A stretch of 64,000 nucleotides of DNA, taken from Pleodorina starrii. Lineage: Eukaryota; Chlorophyta; Chlorophyceae; Chlamydomonadales; Volvocaceae. Shown piece by piece: positions 24,301-36,500 of this stretch. Position numbers and translations under genes: made by a program. The notes under the pieces were generated by a model. The model saw only the letters and a list, made by a program, of their open reading frames with translations. It had not been told where the DNA came from and did not search any database. Positions within the stretch are counted from its first letter, which is position 1; each line of letters opens with the position of its first letter. Location: positions 221,001 through 285,000 of the forward strand of contig BRXU01000027.1 in assembly GCA_030267565.1 (NCBI GenBank), written 5' to 3'.

Positions 24301-24810
24301 AGGGTTAGGGGGGAGGGAGGGAGAGGGAAGGGAGGCCGTGCTGAGTGTGGGGTGTGACACGGGGGTGGACGGGCACGAACAGAGGCGGCTGCTTGGAGGA
24401 GCAATAGAGTCAGTGTTGCGATTGATGCCAGTTTAAGAAGCGCATGGGACGGCGCAGTGGGCTGTAAGCGTGCGGCACCGCCCAGTCCGTGCCTGCAACA
24501 CACGCAACCCGCGAACGCGCCAGCCCCGCCACCCCTGCACAGCGCCGCATGCCTTTGCCCTCCACAGAAGCGGAGTTATCTTTACATGGAAGGGTCAGCT
24601 GCCCGTCTACCTGTTCGCGTCCAGGGCTTTGGGGCGTGGCCCCTCCAAACCATCGCCGTCGTCGTCATCCTCTTCCTCCTCATCGTCGTCGCCAACGCCA
24701 GTGTGAAAGAACATGTTAGGCATCATGGAGGTGCCGTTAAGAAACAGATGTCCCATCATCTCACTCAGCATTTCGGGGTCTATGTTTCCCATCACCATTC
24801 GGGGGTCCAT
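15354..24810 (-). CDS. TPR-repeat protein with C-terminal DEK_C domain
   Basis: Thirteen exons (5' to 3'): 24611-24810, 23014-24057, 22161-22319, 21423-21602, 21006-21123, 19858-19975, 19181-19281, 18377-18554, 17997-18049, 17393-17558, 17096-17223, 16260-16593, 15354-15481. They total 2,907 nt, giving 968 aa with phase kept at every junction. Residues 1-66 are Met-rich then acidic (DDDEEEEDDDDGDG). Residues 67-414 are a helical Arg/Leu-rich region with a disordered Asp/Ser/Gly segment. TPR units follow at about 485-605 (RGNEAFKAGLYEQALSCYTN, then YEGNYSVRCDPRNARSWSRL, then WQLAQLCYAQALALM). The last about 58 residues (PSDAQVRAATEALLK ... RQLRACLCEKFGIDVASKNG) match the DEK_C fold, which binds DNA or chromatin in known proteins. 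TPRs mediate protein contacts, so a chromatin-linked adaptor role is inferred. Intron 3 seems to use a GC donor (22160-22159). No exact orthologue is recognised. Confidence 0.85.
16916..16998 (+). repeat. copy B of the approximately 85-bp dispersed repeat
   Basis: Related to 11561-11645. It lies in the intron between the last large exon and exon 17096-17223 of the TPR-DEK_C gene and ends in CGTCCCTCTGCTGCGGTAC, a motif that recurs at other sites in the window. Confidence 0.55.
18590..18812 (+). repeat. 18-bp minisatellite in an intron of the TPR-DEK_C gene
   Basis: About 12 near-perfect copies of CAGGAGCAGGGGCAGCGG. The array sits just upstream (in transcript sense) of the acceptor of exon 18377-18554. 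Because 18 is a multiple of three it is open in all six frames, which produces long false open frames. Confidence 0.95.
19978..20665 (+). repeat. approximately 690-bp (GGGA)n purine tract
   Basis: Perfect GGGA repeats fill about 20030-20345. From there to 20665 they are interrupted regularly by GGCA and occasionally GGTG. The tract lies in the intron between exons 21006-21123 and 19858-19975 of the minus-strand TPR-DEK_C gene. In the transcript it is therefore an uninterrupted pyrimidine tract that ends exactly at the CCTGCCTCAG acceptor. Confidence 0.95.
21183..21288 (+). repeat. (GGGT)n repeat
   Basis: Tandem GGGT with longer G-runs, in the intron between exons 21423-21602 and 21006-21123 of the TPR-DEK_C gene. 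Confidence 0.9.
21808..21845 (-). repeat. diverged solo copy of the 36-bp repeat (TPR-DEK_C intron 3)
   Basis: The plus strand reads GGGGGTTAGCCCACGTATGG then GCCGGAAGACCGG, matching the reverse complement of the 36-bp repeat with several changes. In the sense of the host gene it has the same orientation as the copies in the STPG-type gene. Confidence 0.5.
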
Positions 24811-25414
24811 CTTCACGCTCGGCCTCCGCGACCTGATTGCGGTGCATAAACGATGCTCGCGCCGTTCAGTGTACACGAGAATGTATATGAACTACAGTGG
24901 TTAGCCTGAGCAAGGGGAAAGACGAATGCCGCTCTCGCGCTCTGCCGAAAGCATTACACAGAGTTCGTACGCCCCCAGCAAAAATTGTTTCCATCCGCGT
25001 CAAGCAAATCGACCGTTTGTGAATATTGTATGCAACTGCATTAATGCTCCAGATTGTTTGTAACGTAATGTTCAGCTTTATCCCTTTCTTGAGCGTTTCG
25101 AGGTGCCCGGTTGCGACCGAGGCCCATTTACATTACATATATACGTGATGATAACCATAATTTTATTAAGTATTGATTTGCATCGGTGAAGTATGGTGCG
25201 CAACCTTTGGGCTAGTGTTACTACTAGTAGGTCCATAAGCTAGCTTCTTCTAGCGGGATAGACTGCGACCCTGTAGCCTGCCCGAAATAAGACACAGGAT
25301 CCTCACCGGGTTCACGCTCCGCGTCTTGCCTTTGAGGCGCACTTGGCAATTTGGGCATCGTCGAGTGGGTCCAGCTACAGCAACTTGTTTCGACTGCCGC
25401 CGGCAGATGCGCGC
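24811..25414. promoter_or_regulatory. shared divergent promoter region
   Basis: The start codons of the minus-strand TPR-DEK_C gene (24810) and the plus-strand low-complexity gene (25415) are 604 bp apart. The interval is clearly AT-richer than its surroundings, with TACATTACATATATACGTGA around 25130-25150 and an ATAATTTTATTAAG stretch just after. No specific factor site is claimed. Confidence 0.6.
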
Positions 25415-28400
25415 ATGGCACAGCCGCAGCCTGCGCAGCAGCAGAGCCGCGGGCGGAGCGGGACGCCGGGCCGCTCTTCACGCCTCGCGAAAGAGTCGAG
25501 CGGCTGGTCCCCGCAATTAGGCTCCCTTGGCGCAAGGTAAGCCGTGAGGCAGGCGCTGGAAGACACACAGCTGTACCCTGTCCTAGACCGCAAGCCCTCG
25601 GGTCCGGCTACCGGAGCATAGCCACCTGGCAGAGCGCCTCACGCAAAGCCCGACCTCCCCGCGATCCCTGGGGCCCGCAACCTTGCCCTCCCCCACCTCG
25701 TCGGCGCCAATCGCTCCCCCTAGCTGCCATGGCCCCCTGTTTCCCCGCCGCACAGCCCCCTCCTTTCTCCCAACTCCCTCCCGCACACTCTCTCGCCCAT
25801 GCTTACCCAGGCCTCCCCCCAATCTCAACCCCCCACCCTCACCCTGTCCTCATCACCCGCCCGCCGACCTCGCTCGCTCGCTCGCTCCGAAACCCGCATC
25901 GCCGGCAGCACCGGAGGGCCCCCAGCAGCCGCCTCGGCCCCCGGCTCCGCCTCCCAGCCGCGGCCCCCCAGCCTCTTCCCAACCAGCTTGGAGCCCGACA
26001 GCGCCCCCGGCCCCTTCGCCGCCTCCGCCACCGCGGCGGAGGCCGCCGCCGCCGCCTCCGCCGGCGGCGGCCCCCTGCCGCACGTCAGCAGCCTGGGCGT
26101 CCTCTCCTCCGCAACCCTCAACGCCATGACTCCAACCCCCTCGGGGCTGCCCGCCGGTGCCGACAGAAAGCTCGTGCCCACACGCAGCGGCGGCGCCGTC
26201 CGCGCGCCGGCGGTGCAGCCCCCTCGCAGCATGAGCCACCCGCGATCCGCCGGGCGCGGCCAACCGGCCATGACCCATGGGTCGGCGTCGCCGCGCAGCA
26301 GCCTAAACGCCGGCAGCGGAGCTGCGGGCGTGGGCGGCACGGCGGGCGCCGGGGGGCCGGCGGGAGCCTCCGGACCGTCTGCCTTGAGCAACAGCAGTAC
26401 GGGAGATGGGTCGGGTCAGGCGGGAACCGCAGGCGGGGAACAGGCGCAGGGGCAGGGAGCGGTGGCGGTGGCGGTGGCAGTGAGTGCCGCCGGCGGCAGC
26501 CGACTGGCGCGCAGCGGCTCCGGCCTGCGGCCGCACTCGGCCCGGCGCGGCGGCGCCAACTCGCCGGCAGCCGGACCGGGCGCGGCGGCGGCGGCGGTAG
26601 CGGCGCTCAGCGTCGGCCCCCTGGAGCCGTACGGCAGTGTGGGGCTGTCGATCTCGAACGGGATCGGAACGCCGCTGGGGCCCTCGCGGCCCCGCACTCC
26701 CCAGGACCTACAGGCGCAAGCGGCCAACGGCAGCGGCGGCGGCGCCGCCGCCGCCGCCAACGGCAGCGGCCTCGGTGTCGTACAGGGTGCCGCATACGTG
26801 CGCGCCAGCTCCGACAGCTGGGGCGCGCCGCTGCGGCCCAACTCGGCATCGTCGCCAGGCCCCAACGGCGGCGCCGCCGCCGCCGCCTGTCCGCCGCTGC
26901 CGCTGCGGGGCAGCCGGCCCGTCTCCGCGCGGCGGCCGCTGTCAGCGCAGCAGGACGCCGCCTCCGCCTCCGCCGCCGCGGAGGACGCCGCGCGGCGCCT
27001 CTCCCGCGTCAGCCTTACCTGCATCAATGACGTGCCCTCCTCCCCGAGCCTGGCAGACGTCTCGATGTTGGCTCCCGCCACCAGCCTGCCGTCACTCGCC
27101 GGCTACGCGCCGGCGACCGGCGGGACGCTGCCCTGCGGCGGCGGCGGCGGCGGCGGCGGCGGCCCGAAGCGCTCCGGCAGCTCTGTACTGGTGTCCTTGG
27201 ACGGCTTGCCGGCGGGTCCTAGTCGGCTGTATGAGGCCATCACGAAGCAGCTGGAAGAATCTGACGGCGAGGGGACGGGGGAGGAGCCGGGGTGCAGCGG
27301 CAGCGAGGGCGGCGACGCGGAGCCGCTGTCGTCGACCCGGTCGCTGGCGGGGAGCCTCCTGCAGCCGCGCCACCACAACCACCACCACCCGCCGCCGCTC
27401 CACCACCACCAAAACCAGTTCCCGCACCCGCACCACCTGCGTTCATCTCCTGGCGAGCTGCAGCCCAGCCGGTCGCTGCCGACGCAAGTCCCCCCGCAGC
27501 CCCTCAGCTGCCACCACCCGCAATCGGCTGGCCCGCCAACGCAGCACCAGCAACAACAACAACAACAGCAGCAGTTAAGGTCGCAGCAGGCGTCGCTCAT
27601 CGGCCGCATCGGGCAGCGGCAGCTTTCCGATGCGAACCTGCCGCTGGGGCAGCAGCTTCGCACAGGATCCTTCCAGGAGCTGCCCACCACCCCCTCTCCG
27701 CCGCCCCAGCCCTTCGCCTCCTCCTTCTCCTCGCCCGCCAGCGCCTACAACCCCCTGCAGCCCAACATCCGGGGGCGGCTGTCATGGACGGGTAATGCGC
27801 CGGGGCCGGCGGCGACGGCGGCGGCCACATCGCCGACGGCGGCGGCGCCGCCGCCGCCGCCGCTGCTGAACCGGGCGCCCTCGCCGTCAGCGCTGGTCAT
27901 GCCGCCGTCGCCGTCGTCCAGCGTGTCGTACCCGTTGGCGCCGCCGCCGACGCCGACTGCCGTCGCCTACCGCTTCCCGACGCTGGCGTTCCCGCCAAAC
28001 GCCGCCCTGCCGCCGCACGTGGCGGCGCTGCTGCAGCAGCCGTACGGTGCAGCGGGCGCATCGGGGCCGCGCGATCAGGCGTCGCTCGCCGCTGCCGCCG
28101 TCCTGGCTGCCGCCGCTGGCGCCGTCGCCTCCGTCGGCGTCGCCGCCGCCGTCGCCGACCTGCGCAACTGGTTCTGCCAGTCCGCCGCCGGCCGCTCCGC
28201 AGCCAACCATCTGGAGGACGCTCCCAGCAGCCCCGGTGGCGGCGGCGCCGCCGCCGCGGCGGCGCCGCCGCCGTCGCAGCGCCTGCCGGTCGGGTCGGCG
28301 ACGGCGGCGGCCGCCGCCGCCGCTGCCATCGCCGGACGGCCGTACGTCGTCAACAAGCTGCGGCTCAACCTGGGCGTGGTCGGGCCCACCTCCGCCGCCA

Positions 28401-31021
28401 CCCGCCGCCCCTCCGACACGGAGTACTACAGCAGTACGGCATCGTCGTACCCGGTGCCCAGCTCCCCCACCGCCGCCGGCTCGTGGCCCGGCGAGCAGCA
28501 GCACGCCGGCGGCGCCATCGTGCCCGCCGCCGCCGGCGGTCTCCTGCCGCCCGCCGGCGCCGGCCAGCGCGGCGGCGGCGCCGCCGCCGCCGGCACCGCC
28601 GACGCCGCCGCCCTGCAGGGCCACCTGCAGCAGCAGCACATGTCCCACAACCACCAACTGCTCGCGCAGCTTCAGCAGCAGCGCGCGGCGCAGCACCAGC
28701 AGCAGCAGCAGGCCCTGGCGCAGCAGCACCAACAGCACCAGCAGCAGCTATTCCATCAGCAACTGGCACTGCAGCAGCAACAACAACAGCAGCAGCAGCG
28801 CCGGCAGCAGCAGCCACAACAACAGCAGCTGCAGCAGCAGCTGCAGCAGCTGCAGGCGGCGAAGCAGCCGCTGGGCAAGCTGGCGTCCCTGGCAGAGGCG
28901 CTGGCGGCGGCGGCGGCCGAGGACCTGCAGGACTTCTTCATCTCGGCGTCGGCGGTGGGGGCGCCGCTGGACTGGGACGGGGGAGGTGCTGGCGGCGGCG
29001 GCGGCGGCGGCGACGGGTCCGGCTCGCCGCGGCGGCAGCTGCTGGCCGCCTGGCGGGGCGGCGGCGGCGGCACGGATTTGGGCAGCGGCGAGGGTGGGGG
29101 CGGCGGCGCGAGTGAGTCCTGGGGGGAAGGGGGAGGCGGTGGCCCGGGCGGGGGCGGGGCCGAAGGTCTTCCCTGTGGCCGCGCGCCGGCGTTAGCTGTC
29201 TCGGTGGGGGCGGGGGCGGGGCCGGGGGTGGTTCGATGGCCGCGGTGGCGCGGCTTCGGTTGGCGGAGTGCCGATTCCACTGTGACGCTGTTGACGGCCC
29301 TCGGCACCGATGCGCTTATCTTGTGCCTAATGTGCGTGTCCCCATTCCCTCCCTCCCTCCCTTGCTGCATCTCGCTGCGGCTCGTGGGCCTCTGCCGCGG
29401 CTCCTGTTCGTTAACCTCCCCGCTCCCATCCTCTTCCCCCTCCCTCGCTCCCCGCCCCCCCCCGCAGACCGCCCGCCCACGGCCAACAGGAACGAGCGCA
29501 CCGTCCCAGCCGGTGAGCCAGCTCCGAAACCGCCCCGAGCAGCCCCCCGTGCGCAGCCTGCGGTCCCGGCCTCTCCCCTCAGCAGCAACCACTCCCCTCA
29601 GCGTGCATGGGCCGCAACGAGGCGGCGGCAGCCGCCTCCCGGCCGCAAATGAGTGTATGCAACCAGATCCAGATCCAGATGCAGATTCAAATCCAACCAC
29701 CCATTGCACCCCTTACCTAACCCCGGGGCCGCAACTGTACGGTGTGTTCGATCCACGCAGCGCCGAAACCCACCTGCTCACCGGCGGCTGGCTGGTTGGG
29801 CCTCCACTCAGCTTTTTTGCCCCCGTCAATGACGACCCATGACGTCCTCGCCACACACTTTTACCGCATTTGTCCCTCCTGTCTCGCATGCGTCGCGGAG
29901 GGACGCGTCCTCATGGCGCGTCGCCCTGGCGCGTCAGACCAGTTTCCTTCCTCTGCAAAAGGCTCGCCCGCTTGTGAACCCCCTGTGTCCTGTCCCTCCC
30001 TCCCTCTCTCCCTTTCTCTCTTTCACATCGGCAGCTCCCATCAGCCGGGCCCGCGCGGGCGGCGGCGGCGGCGGCGCGCTGCGGCAGCAGGTTTGGCTGG
30101 AGGGCAGCGCCCAGCTGATGGCGGCGTGTATGCAGCTCAACAAGCCGCAGTTGTGGGTGCACAGCGGACCCAGGTGAGGTTCGGTGAGGTGCGGTGAGGT
30201 GAGGTGAGGTTAGGTTGTGTCTCTCTCGAGACGCCGCGGAGCGCCGGGCGACAATGGTGGAGTCGTGGGATGGGGGTCTTGTTGGGGCGGGCGGGCGGTG
30301 CCGGCCTCGGTCGCGACGACCGACCGTCCTGACACGAACGTGCGCACGGTCATACACACACAGACACACTCGCACATAGACGCACTCACGCAGATTCACT
30401 CAATCACAGACTTACTCACGCCGCCACCGCCACCGCCGCTGCGGTCGCAGGCCCGTCAGCGAGGCGGGGCTGTGGCTGTCCCGGCTGTCTGAGGCGGCCC
30501 CCAGCGGCTGGGAGAGCGACGGCTGGCACCAGCGGCCCTGCAGCAGGAGCTACCTGGAGGGGCTGCGCAGCGGCAGCGGGGCACTGGAGGCGGAGGTGGA
30601 GGTGGAGGAGCGCGCAGCGGCGCGGACGGCGGCGGCGCGGGACGCCGCGGCGGCGGCGGCGCCGCTGGGGATCGCGGGCCGCGTGCAGACGTGGCGGCCG
30701 ACGCCGCGGCAGCGGGTGCGGTCCGCGGGGCCGCGGCGCCGCCGCGTGACGAGCAGCGAAAGCAGCGAGGAGGACGAGGAGGAGGAGGACGAGGAGGGAA
30801 GCGAGGAGGGAAGCGAGGAGGAGGTGGTGGTGACGGCGCGGGGCAGGAGCGCGGCGGCGGCGGCGGCGGCGGCGGCGCGCGTCCAGCGCAAGCCGCGGCC
30901 GCCGCCGGCGCCGCGGCCGCGGCCGGCGGCGCCGAAGCCGCGCCTGCCGGCGCTGCCGCGGGGTCGCGGGAAGGGCGGCGCTGGGAGCGACGTCGGAGGC
31001 GCCGTGGACGACGAGGAGTAG
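25415..31021 (+). CDS. large low-complexity protein of unknown function
   Basis: Five exons, 25415-25536, 25909-29111, 29468-29512, 30035-30173 and 30451-31021, join in phase (4,080 nt, 1,359 aa, stop TAG). The product is mostly Ala/Gly/Ser/Pro-rich and predicted disordered, with poly-Ala and poly-Gly runs, His/Gln-rich patches, and a long Gln-rich segment at about residues 968-1025. Islands of ordinary composition (for example DLRNWFCQSAAGRSAANHLE, RLSRVSLTCINDVPSSPSLA, and VWLEGSAQLMAACMQLNKPQ in exon 4) may be the conserved parts. The C-terminus has a Ser/Glu/Asp cluster near residue 1270 followed by an Arg/Pro/Lys-rich tail, as in many nuclear proteins; a nuclear role is only inference. 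Splice sites are strong (GTAAGC, GTGAGT, GTGAGC, GTGAGG). No domain is recognised. Confidence 0.75.
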
Positions 31022-31082
31022 GGCGGCGGTGCGGGGCGTGTCGTGCAGGAGCGAACTGAGCACCAGCTCGGCAAAGCTGAAC

Positions 31083-31084
31083 AG

Positions 31085-31172
<88 letters not shown>
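31083..31172 (+). repeat. (GGCA)n microsatellite in the probable 3' UTR
   Basis: About 22 tandem GGCA units begin some 60 nt after the stop codon of the low-complexity gene. Confidence 0.95.
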
Positions 31173-33000
31173 TAGACAGGCGGTTGGGGCTTCGGCCGCA
31201 GCAGCAGTATCAGGCGCGGTGTGTGTGTTCCGGTGGTCCTTTTGGGGCTCCTTCACTGTAGAACGAACGAACGAACGAGCGGTGTATTCAGGCTGACACT
31301 TGAGACCGCCAGACAGGCAGCTAAGCAGGCATGCAGGCAGGCAGCGCCGAGCGGCGTCACGGCAACGCGCGGGTCTCGTGCGGCAGCAGGAGGGGGGGCG
31401 ATTCTGCACCGGTTTACGCAATCGACCGGGCTCTTCGGCAGCGGCGCTCTCGAAAACGATGGTGTGTGTGTGTGTGTGTTTTCCGCTGGAACGTTACTTG
31501 GATCTGCGCCTCGCATGAGGTATTTTTATGTGCGTGCGTGGCCTGTGGGCTGTGGCCTTTGGGAGGGGGAGGGGTGATGTGTCCGCTTGCGGTGCCTTTT
31601 TCCTTTCCCTGTTGTTTGACCCGCCTGGTTCGGCGATACCCTGCATACCCAGTACCCGCTGCACCAAGCACCCAGTGCGGTGTAAGGCGGCGGCTCCGAA
31701 ACCCCCGGGGGGGGAGGGGCCGCCGCGCGAGGCCCCAGGCGCGAGGCGGGGGAAGGGGAGGCGGGAGGGAAGGCACGGGCGGCAGCCGCCGCACCACCCC
31801 AGGGGGGGCAGGCTCTGGCCGGCAGCGAACAGGAAACAGCGCTCGCTCGCTTGCCCACCCGCCCGTCTGTGAAGCTGGGTCCGGGTTTCGTGTGATCGCG
31901 CTTCACGTGCGTGGCATTATCGTGGTGGGGAGGGAGGGGGCAGATGCTCACTTGCACACAGAGAGAGATAGGGAGGGAGAGGGAGGGCCATCGCGTCCGC
32001 GGTGTTGCGTGTCCATGCACGGTTGCGGTGGCTGCCCCAGAGGGTGCCGCGTTGACAAATGGGTGTGTCACGGTGGGAGGAGGAGTCGTAGAGCTGCCAG
32101 GCGGGTGTGCGCTGGGCGCGCTGGCGGGTTTCGTCCACCGCGGCGAGTTTTGAGGGCAGGCGCGGTGCCGGCCGCCAGCTGCCGCGCGGATGATAGAGAG
32201 GGGTAATAAGAAAACCGATACCGCGGCGGAGGGACGCAGGCGACTGAGGAAGGGAAGTGAGGGGGGGCTGTTTCCGTGTTTGTGAATGGCACGGGCGAAG
32301 ATGGGCGATGGGCGATTCTGGTGACAAAAGAACGAGGCCGGGGAAGGGGGCGGGGCCGGGGACCGGGGGCAGGGGATGTTTACGTCACGGGCGCGTGGTC
32401 GTCGTCCTTGTGATGCTTGCTTGCTGGCGCACGGATTCAGCAACCGCACTTGAGCAGAGCGTTAGGTTGCGCTTTGCGTACCGGTACGGTACGGACGCGC
32501 CGCCGTGGCGCATGCGTCTGGGAGGGGGGAAAGTGCGTGTGGGGAATGGATTGGGCGATCGGGCTGCAGCGGCAACTACCTGTACTGCCGTCCCGCAACT
32601 GTGTGTGACCGTCTGACGGTGTGTGTGTGTGTGCGTGTGTGTGTGTGCAGCTGCAAACGTTAAGCGTCTTGCAAGCGTCTTGCATCCATTGTTTCACCGG
32701 GGATGAGATTTGGAGTTTCGCAGCAAGTGTGCCTCCTCGAAGCGTTTGCGCAAAGGCTCGCATAGTGGGCTGGAAGGGGGCGGAGCTGGTTGGTTGGTTG
32801 GGAATCGAACCACGTTGTATCTTGTATGAAGGTTTGTTGCTTGTTTGTTTGCTCGGGTTCCGAGCGCTCTCAGTTCTCAGCGCAGTTCGAGACGTCGAGA
32901 GCTTTCGGATGCGACGGTTGCCATCGCCAACCATCAACGGTCGCCAAACTGCGTCGCTCGGCCGCAGGCTCGCTGCAGGCTGCTGGCTGCAGCGTGCTGG

Positions 33001-33005
33001 TGTAA
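33001..33005 (+). terminator. candidate TGTAA poly(A) signal
   Basis: TGTAA in GCTGGTGTAATGG, about 1.98 kb after the stop of the 25415-31021 gene and some 510 nt before the exportin-T start. The region 31022-33000 between them shows no gene. Confidence 0.45.
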
Positions 33006-33518
33006 TGGCTACCCGAGCCCCGGCTTAGGTGTTTGTGCTGCCATTTGCTTAATGTGCATGGAATGCTCGTGCAAGCGTGCCCTTGCCAGAGGTATCGTAG
33101 ATGTATCTCAGGCTGATTGGTCGCTGATATCAAATCGTTGACATAGCCAAGAAGAGAGCTTGCAGTAAATAAGAGCTGAGTAAGCGGTTTTACTGCATAA
33201 GTACTAGTCCGTAGACCGACATGACGAACACATCGATGACCCAGCATAAAACTTGCCAGTAAACAGAGGTCGCTTGCTTGAAGCACTTAGTGTTCACAAG
33301 TACACGCGATAAACACTGTGCATCAAATGACAATTTCAGACACAACACTTTGCTGAAGTAGCATTCCCAAATGTTTTAACGCCACCCGAGAGATTTGGTT
33401 GTCCATCACATATGTCGTGACTTTAGCGCTCACCACCGAGCTTGGATTGAGGGATATGCAGCTCCGTGGTGAGCGCGCACTTGCGGAAGACCGAACCGTC
33501 GTTGGCGGCTGAGGAGCT

Positions 33519-36500
33519 ATGGCGGACGACTTTGAAAAGGCCGTGCTCATCACGTTCAGCTTTGACGGGTCCTACAGCCCGCAGCTGAAGGTTGGTTGCG
33601 TGCTTTGCAATACTGGCGGCCTCCTGTCTTTCGTGACGGCCTACATCCTTCCGCCTCTGCCCACACAGGAGCAAGCGACCAACTTCATCAACAACATAAA
33701 GCGGAGTCCCGAATGCTGGAGGCTCTGCGTCGAGCGGTTCTCAGGTTCCGCTTACTCGGAAGTCAAGTTTTGGTGTCTACAAACTCTGCACGAGGTGCGC
33801 CTCGCCCCCCGCAAACTGGTTTAGCTTGTTGTACGCTCTCCTGTTATGAGTATTTTCCTCCGCCCTCGTTGCAGCTGATCCGCACGAGCTATGGTGCGCT
33901 GGCAGCGGCGGATAAAGCGACGGTGAGTCTCAGCAGTGGCAGCCGGGCTCTTCGCGGCCGCGGACGGGCTGCTGGGTTTGGAGGGGGCTTACCGGAGGGA
34001 GCCCGGGCAGGGGGCTGCCCTGGTTGGACGGGTACGGGGTGATCGGTGATGTGGGTTGGGGGATCACAGCCCGAAATGCCCGGGTGGCTGTCGGCACTGC
34101 GACACGGGGAGCAGCCCTGCACACCGCCGTCCTAACCGCGTGTTCAACCAACCCCCCCCGGCGGAGACAGTGGCGGCAGTGGTGTATCTTTTGGCACCGG
34201 GTCGTCCGATCACTCGTACGCGCCTCTATCTGCCTTCCCCTAGCCCTTTGCCCCCTCCCCCCGCCCCCTGCCTGCCTCCCTCCCTGGCCCCCTCCAGATC
34301 CGCACCGCGCTCATGACCTGGGTGCAGCGGGACTGCAACAGCCAGCAGCCCCCCCTGCAGCCCTTCCTGAGGAACAAGGTGGCGCAGTGCCTGGTGGCGG
34401 TGCTGCAGGTGGGCGAGGACCGGGGAGGGGAGGGGAGGGCTGAGGGTGGCGGTGCTGCAGGTGGGCGAGGACCGGGGAGGGGAGGGGAGGGCTGAGGGTG
34501 GCGGTGCTGCAGGTGGGCGAGGACCGGGGAGGGGCGGGGAAGGGGGGAGGGCGGGGAAGGGGGGCCCGCTGCGACAGTGGGCGGGGATGAGCTGTGGCTG
34601 GGCTGGATTGGGCTGAGGAGAGCGGGGATTGGGCACTGAAGTACCGAAGGTACCGCAGCTAGCCGGCGCTAAGGAACCAAGGCGACCCTGACGAATGGAC
34701 CTGGTGTCAGCGTGCTCACCAGGCATGTCTGAATGGGGGCGATTGGGTGGACTTGCCAGGCAGCCAACAAGCAGCAGCAGCAGAGGAACCCAAAAGAGGG
34801 CCGCTACGGATGGGGTTGTCCGACGGCGGGGACTTGGGGGCAGGGAGGGGGCGGCCAGGGGTGGGTGGGTTTCGCGTCTGGGGAGGGGGGCAGGTGGGTG
34901 CGGCGCCTGGGGCGGAGGTGAGGCGCGCGCGGGGTCTTGTTGCCTTGGGTCGCGTGGGGCCGGCCGGGGTAAAGCGCAGGAGTGAAAGCGCAGTCCAGTG
35001 CAGTGCAGTTCTCCGGACCATGGAGCAAACAAACGTACAGACAAACGAACAAACGAGGCCCAGCCCAGTGGAGGCCCACCCCCCTCGGTCGCCTACCGGC
35101 TGCGGGCTGCCCACCCATCGAGGACCCAACCTCCCCGGGGCCCTACCCGAGTGAGCTCCCCGCCCCCTCCTTCCGCCGCCCTCCCCTCCCCCGAAACCGC
35201 CACTCGCTCCGAGACCTCCTCGCCCCCGGCAGCCCCGTCCCTCCATCCCCGCTTCCTGGGTCCTGGGTCCGTTCGCTGACCTCGCCTCCGCTCGTCCCTC
35301 CGCTGCGGTATCTCCTCCACCACGCCCCCACTCCCGCAGTATGAGTACCCCGCCTGCTGGCCTACTTTCTTCCACGACCTCATCGCCGCCTTGCCCGGGG
35401 GGGAGGGTGTGGTGGACATGTTTTGTCGGGTGCTGCTGTCCGTGGATGAGGACATCGTGTCGCTGGATATACCCAGGTGGGGGGCTGGGGGGGGGCTTGG
35501 GTGGTCGGTGGCTGGGTGAGTAGGTGGGTGGGTGGGCGGGTGGCTGGGCTTGGATTATGACCAATAACAGCGAGGCAGCCGGGGGGGCCGACCCGGATTG
35601 CGGGTTGGGTTGGACCAGGTGGGGGGGGGGTGGTGGTGCGGGGCTGGGTTGGGTCGTGGGGCAGGAGGGACGCGCCCTTCTGCCGCGCGTCTCGCTCTGC
35701 GCATTCGCCTCGCTCTCCTTATTCGGCCCTATTCCGCCTGCTTTGTTCGCTATCGTCTTCACCACAAACCAAACCCCCAACCAACCCCCCCGACCCCCCC
35801 CCCCACTCTGCAGGTCCCAGGACGAGAGCCGCCTGAGCATGCACATCAAGGACTCGATGCGCGAGCACAGTCTGGGCGAGGTGGCTGGGACCTGGTACCG
35901 CCTGGCTGCCGGCTACCGGGACAAGTCGCCTGGACTGGCGGCGCAGGTGCTGACCACCATGGGGAGGTACATCCCCTGGATCGATATCGGACTGGTGGCC
36001 AATGACAAGTGGGTGGAGGGCGGTGTGGGTGGAGGGCGGTGTGGGTTTTGGGGGAGGAACGGGAGTGGGGGTGGGGATGGGGTGGCAGTGGGGTGAGGTT
36101 GGGGGATTTGGGTTTGTTGAGGAAGAGGGATGGGATGGGGTGGTGGGTGGGGTGTGGGTCGAAGGCGATAAGGGGGGCGCGTGCTGCTGCTGCGCCTTCC
36201 TCCCCCCCTCTGCAAGACGCTCCTACTCTGCGTCTTGTGCTGGCCCCTGTATTCACACACGTCATCTGCCCCTCCCCCCTCTCCCCTCCCCTAATCGTCA
36301 GGTCACCGCAACCAACCAATGCCACTGCCGCATTTCACCCTCCCGGCGCCCATCCCGCCCCCTGCAACCACCCAGCATGCCAACGTGGGCGTCGCAGGGT
36401 TACTCCTTACCCTCCGCCCCCCCAACCCCCAACCCTCCCCCTTACCCGCGCAGCCCAGCCCCTCCGCGCGCCCCCTACCCCCATCCCCCAGCACCAACGA

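Noticed and set aside
25351..27030. 559-codon alternative plus frame over exon 2 of the low-complexity gene
   Set aside because: It is Arg/Pro-rich without splice continuity; the chosen frame joins five exons in phase and ends in a proper stop.
32805..32820. GGTTCGATTCCC on the minus strand, suggesting a tRNA T arm
   Set aside because: No D arm, anticodon stem or acceptor stem can be folded around it.
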